Shown in pieces: positions 32,872-42,567 of a stretch of 64,000 nt of DNA. The DNA is taken from positions 23,981-87,980 of the forward strand of contig SFCS01000011.1 of the NCBI GenBank assembly GCA_004558485.1. Reading direction: 5' to 3'. The DNA comes from Ruminococcus sp. (GTDB lineage Bacteria; Bacillota; Clostridia; Oscillospirales; Acutalibacteraceae). Every line of letters begins with the position of its first letter. Within the stretch, counting starts at the first letter, position 1. The notes beneath the pieces are model-generated. The model saw nothing but the letters and a program-made list of their open reading frames with translations. It ran no database searches and had not been told where the DNA came from. Position numbers and translations under genes: made by a program.

Positions 32872-33176
32872 TTTTCCCTCCTTCGCCGGGACCCCTCCCG
32901 ACTTTTACAATATAGGGTCTTATTATACTTCACCCTTTTCCATCCGTCAACCGAAAAGCGGAAATTTATTTCGATAAAGCGGTAAATTTGTGAAAAACAG
33001 CAAAAGCAGCGAGCCGCTTTTGCTGTCTGCGTCAACTGCAGAAAGCCGATGTCGTCTTCCTGCCGCCCTAGCGTATGCCCTATGCCCGACGGGGGGCGGT
33101 TTCCTTGTTCCTGCGGTTTTTTGACACGCTGAGAGGCGCACTTCGTTACGAGGTGCGCCTCTCAGCGTGGCTTTTT
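32872..33176. other. Non-coding gap with two strong hairpins
   Basis: 32872-32940 is the 5' region of the permease. At 32998-33026 a perfect 11-bp hairpin ACAGCAAAAGC/GCTTTTGCTGT is followed on the minus strand by T5, a good terminator. At 33125-33169 a 20-bp hairpin (CACGCTGAGAGGCGCAC...) is followed on the plus strand by T6. The 95 bases between them are G+C-rich with no convincing frame. A PBP1A 3' end or a small RNA ending at the first hairpin are both possible. Confidence 0.55.
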
Positions 33177-35597
33177 TCAGTTTTGGGTTGCGGGCGGTGT
33201 TGTCGCGGCAGTCGTCGCCGTTGTCGTCACGGTTCCGCCGTCGGTAGGCGCGGCGGTGGTCTCCGTCGTCGCTGAGGTGTCGGTCGTTGTCGCGTCGGTG
33301 TCCGGTGCGTCGGTCGCCGTCGTCTTCAGGCTGCCGCCGTGCGTCTTACACGCGCCGGGGATGTTCGCGCTCTTATACACGCCGACATCGGTCTGCGGGC
33401 ATTTGTCGGTCGCCAGCTCGCCGGACGCGGTGCAGAATTCCAGCTCCTGCGTCGTGCCCTTTTTCTCAAACGCCTTTGCCTCGACACCTCCATGCAGCGC
33501 CAGCATCGCCCTGTTCCACAGTGAACGGGCATAGCCCGTCTGCGTGCCGACCAGCTTTTGGTTGTTGTCATAGCCGAACCAAGACGCCCCGACATAATAC
33601 GGCGTGCCGCCGCAGAAATACACATCGCGGTTGCTCTCGGCAGTACCCGTTTTGCCGAATACCTCCATTTCCGGCCACGAGCCGCTGATGCTGCGTCCCG
33701 TGCCGTAGCGCACGACGCGCTGCATCATCCGATTCATGACATAGGCGGAGTCCTCGTCCATCACGCGGATGTTGACGGGGCCTTTTTTGAGCAGCGATTT
33801 GCCGGTATCCATCGTGCCGTTTTGATAGACGCTGTAATAGGAATACGGCTCGTTGTAATAGCCGCCGTTGCCGTATACGGCATACGCCGCCGCCATGTCG
33901 CGGGCATAGACACCCTTTGTCAGAGCGCCGAGCGCCAGAGGCGAATAGGCAATGTCCGTATAGATCATGCCGTCATCGCCGGTCTGCGATTTCACGAGCG
34001 ACGACAGCTTGAAGATCGAGGTCGCAAAATCAAAGCTCTTTTGCGGCGTCAACTGCTGCACCAGGTTTGCCGCGACCGTGTTGAGCGACTGCTGCAAGCC
34101 GTAGTAGAGGAACACATTGCCGTTGTCGCGGGGCTTGGCGTTATAGTTCGCGGGCCACGGCGTTCCCTTCACATTCATGATCGGCGCATCCCGTATCACA
34201 CTCGACCAGTGCACGATGTCGGTCGAGATCGCCGGCCCATAGGAGGTGAGCGGCTTTATGGACGAGCCGGGTGAGCGATAGGACATGGTGGAGCGGTTAT
34301 ACGACCGCTTTCCCGTCTTTTCTCCCCTGCCGCCGATGGTGGCGACCACTCTGCCCTCATAGTCCATGACAAACAGGCTCGCCTGCGGGTCCTCTGTGTC
34401 CTTTTCGAGCTTTGCGGGATAATTCTTTTCGTCGGCATACACCTTTTCCACCGCCGCCTGCTGCTTCGGGTTTTCGGCGGAATAGATGTTGAGTCCGCCG
34501 TAGAACACCAGCTGCGTGGCATAGCCCTTGGTGTAGCCGTATTGATCCATGAGGTCCTTGATGACATCCTCGATGACCAGATCGACATAATAGTCCCAGG
34601 TCGCCATGTGCTTCATGCTGCTCGTAAAATGCAGCTCCTCGCCCGCCGCCTGGATATATTCGTCGTCGGTGATGAACCCCAGCTCATTCATTTTGTAGAG
34701 GATCATCTGCTGACGGCGGCGCGCATTGTCGGGGTGCGTATAGGGGTTATAGCGGGAGGGGTTCTGCGTAATGCCCGCCAGCACCGCGCACTCGGCAAGC
34801 GACAGCTCGTCGATCTCCTTGCCGAAAAAGTAGTTCGCGCCTGCGCCCACACCGACGATGTTGTCGGACAGCGGCAGGTTGTTGAGATATGCCTCCAGGA
34901 TCTGATCCTTCGAGTACAGCTTTTCCATCTCCACGGCGCGCAAAATCTCGGTGATCTTGCGCGACCAGCGGTGCTCGTTTTCACCGGTCGTGACCTTGAT
35001 GAGCTGCTGCGTGATGGTCGAGCCGCCGTATTCCACCGAGGAGAAGTGGAAAATGAGGTTGGCAAAGGCGGAAACGGTGCGTTTCCAATCGACGCCGTAG
35101 TGCGACTCAAAGCGTTCGTCCTCGATGGCGATGACCGCCTTCTGCATATAATACGGGATCTTTTCCAGGTCCACCCAGATGGAGTTGACGCCCTCTAGGT
35201 GCTGATATTCCTCAAAGCTACCCGTGTTTTCGTTCTTAACCCAAATGATGGAGGTCTTGTCCATCGACAGGTTGTTGAGATCGGGCAGTCCCGTCGTGCC
35301 GTCAAAGTTGTTGACGACATACACCACCAAGATGCAGCCGATCATGCTCACCGTGATGACGCCGACGAGAAACACCGTCAGCACCACCCGCCCCGTCCTG
35401 CGGAAAAAGCGGCCGACCTTTGCCTTTGACGGCAGCAGGCGACGGATCTCCTTCGGATGCTTGCAAAGGTATGCCGCGACCTCACCGTATTGCTTTAGCC
35501 GGGTCGGGATACGCTTGATCTTTTTCGGAATATTTCGAAAAAATTTCCGCATCCTGCGATCGGCAGACCGCAGCTTTTTATCGAACTTTCCCGCCAT
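33177..35597 (-). CDS. Bifunctional penicillin-binding protein 1A
   Basis: 806 residues, class A PBP. A long basic cytoplasmic part (1-78) leads to a transmembrane helix (about 79-105). The GT51 glycosyltransferase (about 140-320) has AIEDERFESHYGVD and GGSTITQQLIK. The transpeptidase (about 410-700) has SPGSSIKPL (catalytic Ser, SxxK), SLNT (SxN) and FGKTGTAE (KTG). The tail (about 740-806) is a Thr/Ala/Asp-rich linker. It polymerises and cross-links peptidoglycan outside the membrane. The gene stands alone. Confidence 0.93.
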   Translation of the reverse strand: MAGKFDKKLRSADRRMRKFFRNIPKKIKRIPTRLKQYGEVAAYLCKHPKEIRRLLPSKAKVGRFFRRTGRVVLTVFLVGVITVSMIGCILVVYVVNNFDGTTGLPDLNNLSMDKTSIIWVKNENTGSFEEYQHLEGVNSIWVDLEKIPYYMQKAVIAIEDERFESHYGVDWKRTVSAFANLIFHFSSVEYGGSTITQQLIKVTTGENEHRWSRKITEILRAVEMEKLYSKDQILEAYLNNLPLSDNIVGVGAGANYFFGKEIDELSLAECAVLAGITQNPSRYNPYTHPDNARRRQQMILYKMNELGFITDDEYIQAAGEELHFTSSMKHMATWDYYVDLVIEDVIKDLMDQYGYTKGYATQLVFYGGLNIYSAENPKQQAAVEKVYADEKNYPAKLEKDTEDPQASLFVMDYEGRVVATIGGRGEKTGKRSYNRSTMSYRSPGSSIKPLTSYGPAISTDIVHWSSVIRDAPIMNVKGTPWPANYNAKPRDNGNVFLYYGLQQSLNTVAANLVQQLTPQKSFDFATSIFKLSSLVKSQTGDDGMIYTDIAYSPLALGALTKGVYARDMAAAYAVYGNGGYYNEPYSYYSVYQNGTMDTGKSLLKKGPVNIRVMDEDSAYVMNRMMQRVVRYGTGRSISGSWPEMEVFGKTGTAESNRDVYFCGGTPYYVGASWFGYDNNQKLVGTQTGYARSLWNRAMLALHGGVEAKAFEKKGTTQELEFCTASGELATDKCPQTDVGVYKSANIPGACKTHGGSLKTTATDAPDTDATTTDTSATTETTAAPTDGGTVTTTATTAATTPPATQN

Positions 35598-35730
35598 GCG
35601 GAAATCACCTCACTTTTCTTTTGACAGTATCCGCAGTATCACGCCTAGCATACCGCATTTTTGCCGAAATGTCAATCTTTGCATATCTCTTTCGTATTGT
35701 ATCCATACTAGAAAAAAGGAGTGTGATGCA

Positions 35731-36045
35731 ATGAAAAATCTGACCGTGCGGGCGGTCGTGCTCGCCGTCGCTCTGTGCGCGGTGCTGGCGACCGCCGTTT
35801 GCGGGTTTCTCTATTTCCGGTTCGGGCGGGAAGCGCCCGCCGAGATGACCCCGCCCGCCGCCTACACCCTCGGCGCGTTCGACGGCAGGCTCGCGGTGTT
35901 TGAGGGGGACAGCCGCTTTCCGATGAAGCTGTATGATGTGGCGATCGTCTCCCTGCCCGCCGAGGAGCAACAGCGGCTCGCAGCGGGCATCCCCGTTTCC
36001 GACAAGGGCGCGCTCGAAAGACTTTTGGAGGATTATACCTCCTAA
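35731..36045 (+). CDS. Small membrane protein, BofC-C-like
   Basis: 104 residues. A signal-anchor helix (about 8-29) is followed by an outside domain: YTLGAFDGRLAVFEGDS, YDVAIVSLPAEEQQRLAAGI and LLEDYTS at the end. Short Clostridia proteins with this YxLxxYxGxLAVF...L...LEDYT layout resemble the BofC C-terminal domain and are conserved next to wall genes. The role is unknown. RBS AAAAGGAG; divergent from PBP1A with a 130-base AT-rich spacer. Confidence 0.65.
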   Translation: MKNLTVRAVVLAVALCAVLATAVCGFLYFRFGREAPAEMTPPAAYTLGAFDGRLAVFEGDSRFPMKLYDVAIVSLPAEEQQRLAAGIPVSDKGALERLLEDYTS

Positions 36046-36049
36046 CCCC

Positions 36050-36078
36050 TTGCTATAGATTGCTTTTGGGTGTATACT
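36050..36078 (+). promoter_or_regulatory. Sigma-A promoter of the SNF2 helicase gene
   Basis: TTGCTA (36050-36055), 17-bp spacer, TATACT (36073-36078). Confidence 0.7.
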
Positions 36079-36107
36079 GATACGATACCCCCGAAGGAGT
36101 TGACGGC

Positions 36108-39100
36108 ATGGCATTATTTTCGCTGAAAAAGATCGCGGCGCTCGCGCGCAACCGTCAGGCATACCTGCGCGGCATCAGCCTGTATAACGCGGGGCGGGTG
36201 CAGAATATGCGCCGCGAGCAAAACCGCTATTATGCGGAGTTTATCACGGCCAAGGTGCAGGGCGAGCAGGACGCGCCGCTCATCACCGAGATCGGGTTTG
36301 ACACGGCGGGCGAGCCGGAATATCTCTATTGCTCCTGCGGGCAATTTGAGGACGGCGCGTGCCGTCACATCGTGGCGACGCTGGCGGATAAATACTATAA
36401 GGATATGATCGGCGGGCTGACGCCCGCCTCCTGCCTCTATGACGCCGACACCCCGACCGGCGAGGCGGCGCGACAGCTCATGAACCGCTATTTTGCGGAC
36501 GAGACAATCGCCGCACGCCCCGTGAAGGAGCCGATCTCCCTGACGCCGACGCTGCTTTTGTCCGGCGGACAGGCGTCGCTGCAGCTGGCGGTCGGCTGCG
36601 GCAAGCGCAGCTATATCGTGAAAAGCATTTCCCGCTTTTTCGACGCCGTGGAAAACGGCGAGGATTTCGCCTACAGCGACCAATTTTCCTTTTATCACAC
36701 CAAGGCGGCGTTCACCCCCGACGGGCAGACGCTGCTCTCGCTGCTGTTTGCGCAAAAGCGCGCGCTGCGCGCCCTGGGGCGCTGCGCCCCGACGGGACGC
36801 GAGCTGCCGCTGTCCCCCGCCGCGTGCGACCGCCTTTTTGAGCTCTATGAGGGACAAACGCTTTCCGTGCGCATGGAGCGGCAGACCTATGCCCTCCCGC
36901 TCGTCGCGGGCGATCCCCCGCTCGCGATCACGGCGCAAAAGCGCAAGGGCGGCTTTGCCTTTCTGACGCCGTTTGCCGTGCCGTTTTTCGGCGCCGCACA
37001 CTTTTTTGTTGCGACCGACACGGCGCTTTTTTGCACGACATCCGCCTTTGAAAATGCGGGCGACTGGCTCATCGCGGCACACGCCGCGGGCGGTGAGCTG
37101 ACCGTCTCCGACGACGATCTGCCCGCCTTCTGTGCCAAGGTGCTGACGGTCATCGAGCCGCTTTTGCCTGTCACGGGGGACGGGGAGTGGCGCGGCTTTT
37201 TGCCGCAGCCGCTTTTGACCCGCCTGTATCTCGACTGCCGCGAGGGGGACACCGTGACCGCCGCCGTGCAGTTTTGCTACGGCGCGGTGCAGCACCCGCT
37301 TTTCACCCCCGCCAAGCCGCGGGAATGTCGTGACCTGCGCGGTGAGCGGGCGGTGCAGACCATCATCGAACAGTATTTCACCGGCTTTCTGCCGGCGACC
37401 GGCGAGGCGACGCTGCATGATGACGATGAACGGCTGTTTGATTTCCTGACCGAGGGGCTGCCGCGTCTGGAGGCGCTGTGCGAGGTGTTTGCGACCGACG
37501 CTTTCCGTCGGCTGCGCCCCGCGCCGCCCCCCAAAGTCGCGGTCGGCGTGAACATTGCGGGCGATCTTCTGGAACTTTCCGTCGATCTGTCGCAGTGGGA
37601 CAGAAACGAGCTTGCCGCGCTGCTGGCGGCGTTTCGGGAAAACCGCCGCTTTTCGCGACTGAAAAGCGGTGCATTCGTGTCGCTTTCCGATGAAAATGTG
37701 CAGGCGCTTTTGCACCTGACCGATGAGCTGTCGCTCACACCTGCCGAGCTGAAAAGCGGCAGGGTCACGCTCCCGCGCTATCGCGCCCTGCAGCTCCAAT
37801 CGCTCATGAACAGCCGCCCGCAGCTGCATTTCCGTCAGGCGGCGGTGTTCAAGGCGTTGGCGCAGGAGATCGAAAACGCGACCGCCGCCCCCTATCCCGT
37901 GCCGAAGACGCTCGAAAATGTGCTGCGGCCGTACCAAAAGGAGGGCTATCGCTGGCTGCGCGCGCTGGATGCGGCGGGGTTCGGCGGAATTTTGGCAGAC
38001 GACATGGGGCTTGGCAAAACGCTGCAAATCATCAGCCTGCTGACGGAGGACGCGGCCCGCTCCCCGCTGCCCTCGCTGGTGGTGTGTCCGACCTCGCTGG
38101 TGCTCAACTGGGTGAGCGAGCTGCACCGCTTCGCGCCGCACCTCACGGTGCTGGCGGTGACGGGCGACGCACCGCTGCGCGCGGCGCTTTTGTCCGACAT
38201 CGGCGACTATCGCGTGCTGGTGACCTCCTATGATCTCCTGAAACGCGACATCCTGCTCTACAAGGAGCTGCGCTTTCACTATCACATTTTGGACGAGGCA
38301 CAATACATCAAAAATCAGCAGACGCAAAACGCCCGCGCCGTCAAGGCAATCGCGTCCGAGCGGCGCTTTGCGCTGACCGGCACGCCGATGGAAAATCGGC
38401 TGTCAGAGCTTTGGAGCATTTTCGATTTCCTGATGCCCGGATTTTTATACAGCTACAGCTATTTCAAAAAGCATTTCGAGCTGCCCATCGTGAGAGACGG
38501 CGAAAAAGCGCCGCTCTCCCGCCTTGCCGTCATCATCGCGCCGTTTTTGCTGCGGCGACTGAAAAAGGATGTTCTGAAAGAGCTGCCGCCGAAAACGGAG
38601 CAGGTGCTCACCGCCACCATGGACGAGGCACAGGAAAAGCTCTATGCCGCCTGCGCGGCGCAGGTGGAGGAAAAGATCCACTCAGAGCTGGCGGCGGGAA
38701 CCTTTGAAAAGAGCCGTTTGTCGGTGCTGACGCTTTTGATGCGCCTGCGGCAAATTTGCTGCGACCCGTCTCTGTGCACGGACGGGTATAAAGCGGTGAG
38801 CTGCAAGCGGCAGGCATGCCTTGAGGTGGTGCGGCAGGCGTGCGACAACGGGCATCGCGTCCTGCTTTTCTCGCAGTTCACCTCCATGCTCTCCATTCTC
38901 GAAAGGGATCTCGACCGCACGGGCATTTCGCACATGACGCTTGTCGGCTCGACGCCCGCCGCCGAGCGGGCACAGCTTGTGCAGCGGTTCAACACCGGCG
39001 ACACGCAGGTATTTCTCATTTCGCTCAAGGCGGGCGGCACGGGACTGAACCTCACGGGCGCGGATGTGGTCATCCATTATGACCCGTGGTGGAACCTCGC

Positions 39101-39305
39101 CGCGCAGCAGCAGGCGACCGACCGCGCCCACCGCATCGGGCAGGAGAACCCCGTGCAGGTGGTGCGCCTTGTGGTGCAGAACACGGTGGAGGAAAAGATC
39201 CTCCGCCTGCAGGAGCAAAAGCAGGAGATCGCCGACGCGGTGCTCTCCGGCGGCATCACCTCCCTCTCCGCTCTCTCCGCACAGGAGCTGCTGCAGCTGC
39301 TTTAA
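36108..39305 (+). CDS. SWIM-zinc-finger SNF2-family helicase
   Basis: 1065 residues. The SWIM zinc finger YCSCGQFEDGACRHIVA (about 66-82) supplies CxC..CxH. A long SNF2-associated region (about 150-580) follows. SNF2 motor: motif I ILADDMGLGKT (about 627-637), motif II ILDEAQ (DEAQ, about 727), then LTGTPMENRLSELW. The C-terminal helicase lobe (about 870-1030) has SLKAGGTGLNLTGADVVIHYD and QATDRAHRIGQ. Bacterial SNF2 (HepA-type) proteins move double-stranded DNA or RNA polymerase. The target is unknown. The gene is complete, in the usual size range, and stands alone. Confidence 0.9.
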   Translation: MALFSLKKIAALARNRQAYLRGISLYNAGRVQNMRREQNRYYAEFITAKVQGEQDAPLITEIGFDTAGEPEYLYCSCGQFEDGACRHIVATLADKYYKDMIGGLTPASCLYDADTPTGEAARQLMNRYFADETIAARPVKEPISLTPTLLLSGGQASLQLAVGCGKRSYIVKSISRFFDAVENGEDFAYSDQFSFYHTKAAFTPDGQTLLSLLFAQKRALRALGRCAPTGRELPLSPAACDRLFELYEGQTLSVRMERQTYALPLVAGDPPLAITAQKRKGGFAFLTPFAVPFFGAAHFFVATDTALFCTTSAFENAGDWLIAAHAAGGELTVSDDDLPAFCAKVLTVIEPLLPVTGDGEWRGFLPQPLLTRLYLDCREGDTVTAAVQFCYGAVQHPLFTPAKPRECRDLRGERAVQTIIEQYFTGFLPATGEATLHDDDERLFDFLTEGLPRLEALCEVFATDAFRRLRPAPPPKVAVGVNIAGDLLELSVDLSQWDRNELAALLAAFRENRRFSRLKSGAFVSLSDENVQALLHLTDELSLTPAELKSGRVTLPRYRALQLQSLMNSRPQLHFRQAAVFKALAQEIENATAAPYPVPKTLENVLRPYQKEGYRWLRALDAAGFGGILADDMGLGKTLQIISLLTEDAARSPLPSLVVCPTSLVLNWVSELHRFAPHLTVLAVTGDAPLRAALLSDIGDYRVLVTSYDLLKRDILLYKELRFHYHILDEAQYIKNQQTQNARAVKAIASERRFALTGTPMENRLSELWSIFDFLMPGFLYSYSYFKKHFELPIVRDGEKAPLSRLAVIIAPFLLRRLKKDVLKELPPKTEQVLTATMDEAQEKLYAACAAQVEEKIHSELAAGTFEKSRLSVLTLLMRLRQICCDPSLCTDGYKAVSCKRQACLEVVRQACDNGHRVLLFSQFTSMLSILERDLDRTGISHMTLVGSTPAAERAQLVQRFNTGDTQVFLISLKAGGTGLNLTGADVVIHYDPWWNLAAQQQATDRAHRIGQENPVQVVRLVVQNTVEEKILRLQEQKQEIADAVLSGGITSLSALSAQELLQLL

Positions 39306-39342
39306 GCTATTTGTATTTCAAATATATTGCGAGGTGAGATCG

Positions 39343-39522
39343 ATGGGACACTTTCATATTCCGGTGATACCGCCGACGACAAACAAGACGATCCGTTTTC
39401 CGAACGATGTGATCGAGGCGGTGGAGCATGCCATCACGGGAAAGGAGTGCACCTTTTCCGCATTCGTGATCGCGGCAGTGCGCGCAGCACTGGAGGATCT
39501 GGAAAATAGCGAAACCGTATAG
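39343..39522 (+). CDS. Small ribbon-helix-helix-like protein
   Basis: 59 residues: NKTIRFPNDVIEAVEHAITG then CTFSAFVIAAVRAALEDLE. The beta strand TIRFP and two helices with SAFVIAAVRAAL fit an Arc/CopG RHH dimer. It could bind DNA as a regulator or antitoxin, but no toxin gene is beside it. RBS GAGGTGAGA. It lies 37 bases after the SNF2 gene and may be co-transcribed. Confidence 0.65.
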   Translation: MGHFHIPVIPPTTNKTIRFPNDVIEAVEHAITGKECTFSAFVIAAVRAALEDLENSETV

Positions 39523-39537
39523 TCCTGCGCACCTGCA

Positions 39538-39600
39538 ACACCCCCCCGCCGCGCATGCGGCGGGAGCTCCCCTCTGTGGAAAGAGGGAAGCCTTGGGAAA
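39538..39600. repeat. Short palindromic intergenic repeat
   Basis: CCCGCCGC/GCGGCGGG and CTCCCCTCT/AGAGGGAAG form nested hairpins. The second part (CTCCCCTCTGTGGAAAGAGG) has a close relative at 55672-55695. I take it for a family of small repeated elements, copy number unknown. Confidence 0.45.
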
Positions 39601-39613
39601 AAGGTCTGCAAAC

Positions 39614-39650
39614 AAAAAAATCGGCTGTGCGATGCACAGCCGATTTTTTG
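39614..39650. terminator. Bidirectional terminator between RHH gene and pckG
   Basis: Perfect stem AATCGGCTGTGC/GCACAGCCGATT with A7 and T7 on the flanks. Confidence 0.9.
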
Positions 39651-39662
39651 ATACAGTTAAGC

Positions 39663-41423
39663 TCAGCCGAGGCGCGCTTTCAGCGCATCCAGCTGGTGAC
39701 GCAGCTCCGCGGGGAGCTTGTTGCCGAACTTGGCATAGAACTCGGTGATGCCCTCGGTCTCGCTCTTCCACAGGTCGCGGTCGACATCGAGCAGACCCTT
39801 CAGCGTATCCAAAGAGATCTCCAGGCCTTCGATGTTGATGTCCTCGGCATGCGGCACAAAGCCGATCGGGGTCTCCACGGCGTCCACCTTGCCCTCGCAG
39901 CGCTTCAAAATCCACTCCAGCACGCGCAGGTTGTCGCCGAAGCCCGGCCAAATGAAGTGGCCTTCGTCATCGGTGCGGAACCAGTTGACATTAAAGATCT
40001 TCGGGGCTTTGTCGCCGAGCTTCTCGCCCATTTCGAACCAGTGCGCCCAGTAGTCGCCCATGTGATAGCCGCAGAAGGGCAGCATCGCCATGGGATCACG
40101 GCGCACGACGCCGACAGCGCCGGTCGCGGCAGCGGTGGTCTCGGACGCCATGATGGAGCCGACGAACACGCCGTTGTTCCAGTCACGGGACTGATAGACC
40201 AGCGGAGCGGTTTTGGCGCGTCTGCCGCCGAACACGATAGCGGAGATCGGCACGCCGGTGTGGGAGTCAAACTCCGGAGACACGCAGGGGCAGTTCTTTG
40301 CCGGTGCGGTGAAGCGGGAGTTGGGATGCGCACCCTTGGAGCCGTCGGTGCAATCCCACTTCTCGCCCTTCCAGTTTTCCGCGTTCTTCGGCGGGTTCTT
40401 GTCCATGCCTTCCCACCACACGGTGTTGTCGTCGAGGTTGCGCGCCACATTGGTGAAGATGGTGTTCTTCTTGGTGGAAATGAGCGCGTTCGGGTTGGAC
40501 TTCATGTTCGTGCCCGGTGCAACGCCGAAGAAGCCGTTCTCGGGGTTGACCGCCCACAGTCTGCCGTCCGGGCCGATGCGCATCCAGGCGATGTCGTCAC
40601 CGACACACCAGATCTTGTAGCCCTTTTTACGGTACAGCTCCGGCGGGATCAGCATGGCAAGGTTGGTCTTGCCGCAGGCGGACGGGAACGCCGCCGCCAC
40701 ATACTTCTTTTCGCCGTTCGGATATTCCACGCCGAGGATGAGCATATGCTCGGCAAGCCAGCCTTCCTGTCTGCCGAGGTTCGACGCGATACGCAGCGCA
40801 AAGCACTTCTTGCCCAAAAGCACATTGCCGCCGTAGCCGGAGTTCACGGAAATGATGGTGTTGTCCTGCGGGAAGTGGCAGATATAGCGCTTCTCGGCGT
40901 CGATGTCGCACTTGCAGTGCAGACCGCGGATCCAGTCCTCGCTGTCGCCCAGCGCGTCATAGACCGCCTCTCCCATGCGGGTCATGATCGCCATGCTCAC
41001 CACCACATAGATGGAGTCGGTGATCTCGATGCCGTATTTGGCAAAGGGAGAACCGATTGCGCCCATGGAATAGGGGATGACATACATGGTGCGACCGTGA
41101 TAGGCGCCCTTCGTGATGTCATCCAGCATCGCATATGCCTTGTCCGGCGCCATCCAGTTGTTGGTCGGTCCGGCGTCTTCTTCTTTTTCGGAGCAAATGA
41201 AGGTTCTGCCCTCCACGCGCGCTACATCATTCGGATTGGAGCGATGCAGATAGCAGCCCGGCAGCTTTTCTTCATTCAGCTTAATGAGCTCGCCGGTCTG
41301 GCACGCCTTTGCGCGCAACATCTCCAGCTGTGCCTCACTGCCGTCGATCCACATGACCTCGTCCGGCTGCAACCAATTCTTCTTTTCTTCTACCCACTTG
41401 AGGATAGATGCATTCTTGGTCAT
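39663..41423 (-). CDS. pckG: Phosphoenolpyruvate carboxykinase (GTP)
   Basis: 586 residues, the full length of GTP-type PEPCK. AAAFPSACGKTNLAML (about 247-262) holds the P-loop and the reactive Cys (ACGKTN). RKKGYKIWCVGDDIAWM (about 266-282) gives metal-binding residues, and ENGFFGVAPGTN the following loop. It interconverts oxaloacetate and PEP with GTP/GDP, serving gluconeogenesis or, in many gut anaerobes, CO2-fixing fermentation. It would feed the oxaloacetate pool used by any biotin decarboxylase. A promoter and a paired direct repeat lie upstream. Confidence 0.95.
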   Translation of the reverse strand: MTKNASILKWVEEKKNWLQPDEVMWIDGSEAQLEMLRAKACQTGELIKLNEEKLPGCYLHRSNPNDVARVEGRTFICSEKEEDAGPTNNWMAPDKAYAMLDDITKGAYHGRTMYVIPYSMGAIGSPFAKYGIEITDSIYVVVSMAIMTRMGEAVYDALGDSEDWIRGLHCKCDIDAEKRYICHFPQDNTIISVNSGYGGNVLLGKKCFALRIASNLGRQEGWLAEHMLILGVEYPNGEKKYVAAAFPSACGKTNLAMLIPPELYRKKGYKIWCVGDDIAWMRIGPDGRLWAVNPENGFFGVAPGTNMKSNPNALISTKKNTIFTNVARNLDDNTVWWEGMDKNPPKNAENWKGEKWDCTDGSKGAHPNSRFTAPAKNCPCVSPEFDSHTGVPISAIVFGGRRAKTAPLVYQSRDWNNGVFVGSIMASETTAAATGAVGVVRRDPMAMLPFCGYHMGDYWAHWFEMGEKLGDKAPKIFNVNWFRTDDEGHFIWPGFGDNLRVLEWILKRCEGKVDAVETPIGFVPHAEDINIEGLEISLDTLKGLLDVDRDLWKSETEGITEFYAKFGNKLPAELRHQLDALKARLG

Positions 41424-41457
41424 AATTGCCTCTCCTTTCCGTCAAAAACGGATATAT

Positions 41458-41529
41458 TCGGAAAACCTCTCCTGTCGGAAAACCATCTTCCGTCGAATAA
41501 CATTATACGACAAATTTTCGGGATTTCAA
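41458..41529 (-). promoter_or_regulatory. pckG promoter and leader direct repeats
   Basis: Minus strand TTGAAA (41529-41524), 16-bp spacer, TATAAT (41507-41502). In the leader TCGGAAAACC occurs at 41458-41467 and 41475-41484, 17 bp apart, on the same side of the helix only approximately. The repeats may be a protein site acting on the transcript or DNA just after the start. Confidence 0.6.
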
Positions 41530-41553
41530 GAGCAAAATAAAAGATTTGAAAAA

Positions 41554-42567
41554 TTATTCACAATTTTCAATCGACAAGGATGCAACCGCGTTGAGATCCA
41601 TGCCCGCCGTGTGTCCCGCCGCCATCTCATAATACCCCTGCGCCGCGACCATCGCACCGTTGTCGCCGCACAGCGAAACAGGCGGCATGAACAGCGAAAG
41701 CCCGCTTTCTGCACATTCCGTCTCCAGCCGACGGCGCAGTCCTCTGTTGGCGGAAACGCCGCCCGCCAGCACCAGCGTTTTTGCACCCGTGTCCGCCGCA
41801 GCTTGCAAAAAGTTCTCGGACAGCATGTCGACGACCGCCTTGCGGAACGACGCGCACACATCCGCCGTCGGCAGCGTTTCGCCCTTTTGCTCCGCGTTGT
41901 GCAGCATATTGAGCACGGCGGTCTTGAGTCCCGAAAAGCTGAAGTCATAGGGGCTGCCGTCCACGCGCGGCCGCGGGAAATGAAACGCCGTCTCGTCCCC
42001 CTCCTCGGCAATTTTGTCGAGCGCGATGCCGCCGGGATAGGGCATCCCCATGGCGCGCGCCGCCTTGTCGAAGCACTCGCCCGCCGCATCGTCGCGCGTC
42101 CTGCCGACAACGCGAAAATCGGTGTAGTCCTTCACCTCGACGATGTGGCTGTGTCCGCCGGACACCACAAGGCACAAAAACGGCGGCTTCAAGTCCGCAT
42201 GCGCCAAGTAGTTTGCCGCGATGTGCGCACGCAGATGGTGCGTCGGAATGAGGGGCTTGCCCGTCGCCAGCGCCAGTCCCTTTGCAAAATTCACGCCGAC
42301 CAGCAGCGCGCCGATCAGCCCCGGCGCATAGGTCACGGCGATGCCGTCGACCTCCTCTATCGTCATCCCCGCGTCAAAAAGCGCCTTTTCCACCACCGCC
42401 GAGATCGCCTCGGTGTGCCGCCTTGACGCAATTTCGGGCACGACGCCGCCATAGAGGCGGTGCTCCTCTACCTGCGACGCCACGACATTGGACAACGCTT
42501 CCCTACCGTTCTTCACCACCGCCGCGGCGGTGTCGTCACAGGAGGACTCAATTCCCAGTATGACCAT
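41554..42567 (-). CDS. tsaD: tRNA threonylcarbamoyladenosine transferase
   Basis: 337 residues, ASKHA fold. It opens VILGIESSCDDTAAAVV. The metal box HHLRAHIAAN (about 110-120) supplies both His. VSGGHSHIVEV and LVLAGGVSANRGLR are nucleotide/phosphate loops. With TsaB and TsaE it places threonylcarbamoyl on A37 of ANN-reading tRNAs. It overlaps rimI by 20 bases; tsaB and tsaE are not in the window. Confidence 0.95.
   Translation of the reverse strand: MVILGIESSCDDTAAAVVKNGREALSNVVASQVEEHRLYGGVVPEIASRRHTEAISAVVEKALFDAGMTIEEVDGIAVTYAPGLIGALLVGVNFAKGLALATGKPLIPTHHLRAHIAANYLAHADLKPPFLCLVVSGGHSHIVEVKDYTDFRVVGRTRDDAAGECFDKAARAMGMPYPGGIALDKIAEEGDETAFHFPRPRVDGSPYDFSFSGLKTAVLNMLHNAEQKGETLPTADVCASFRKAVVDMLSENFLQAAADTGAKTLVLAGGVSANRGLRRRLETECAESGLSLFMPPVSLCGDNGAMVAAQGYYEMAAGHTAGMDLNAVASLSIENCE

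Noticed and set aside
32947..33141. 64-codon open frame in the PBP1A-permease gap
   Set aside because: No RBS, crosses a terminator hairpin and has unnatural composition.
36114..38327. 737-codon open frame on the minus strand
   Set aside because: Shadow of the SNF2 helicase gene.
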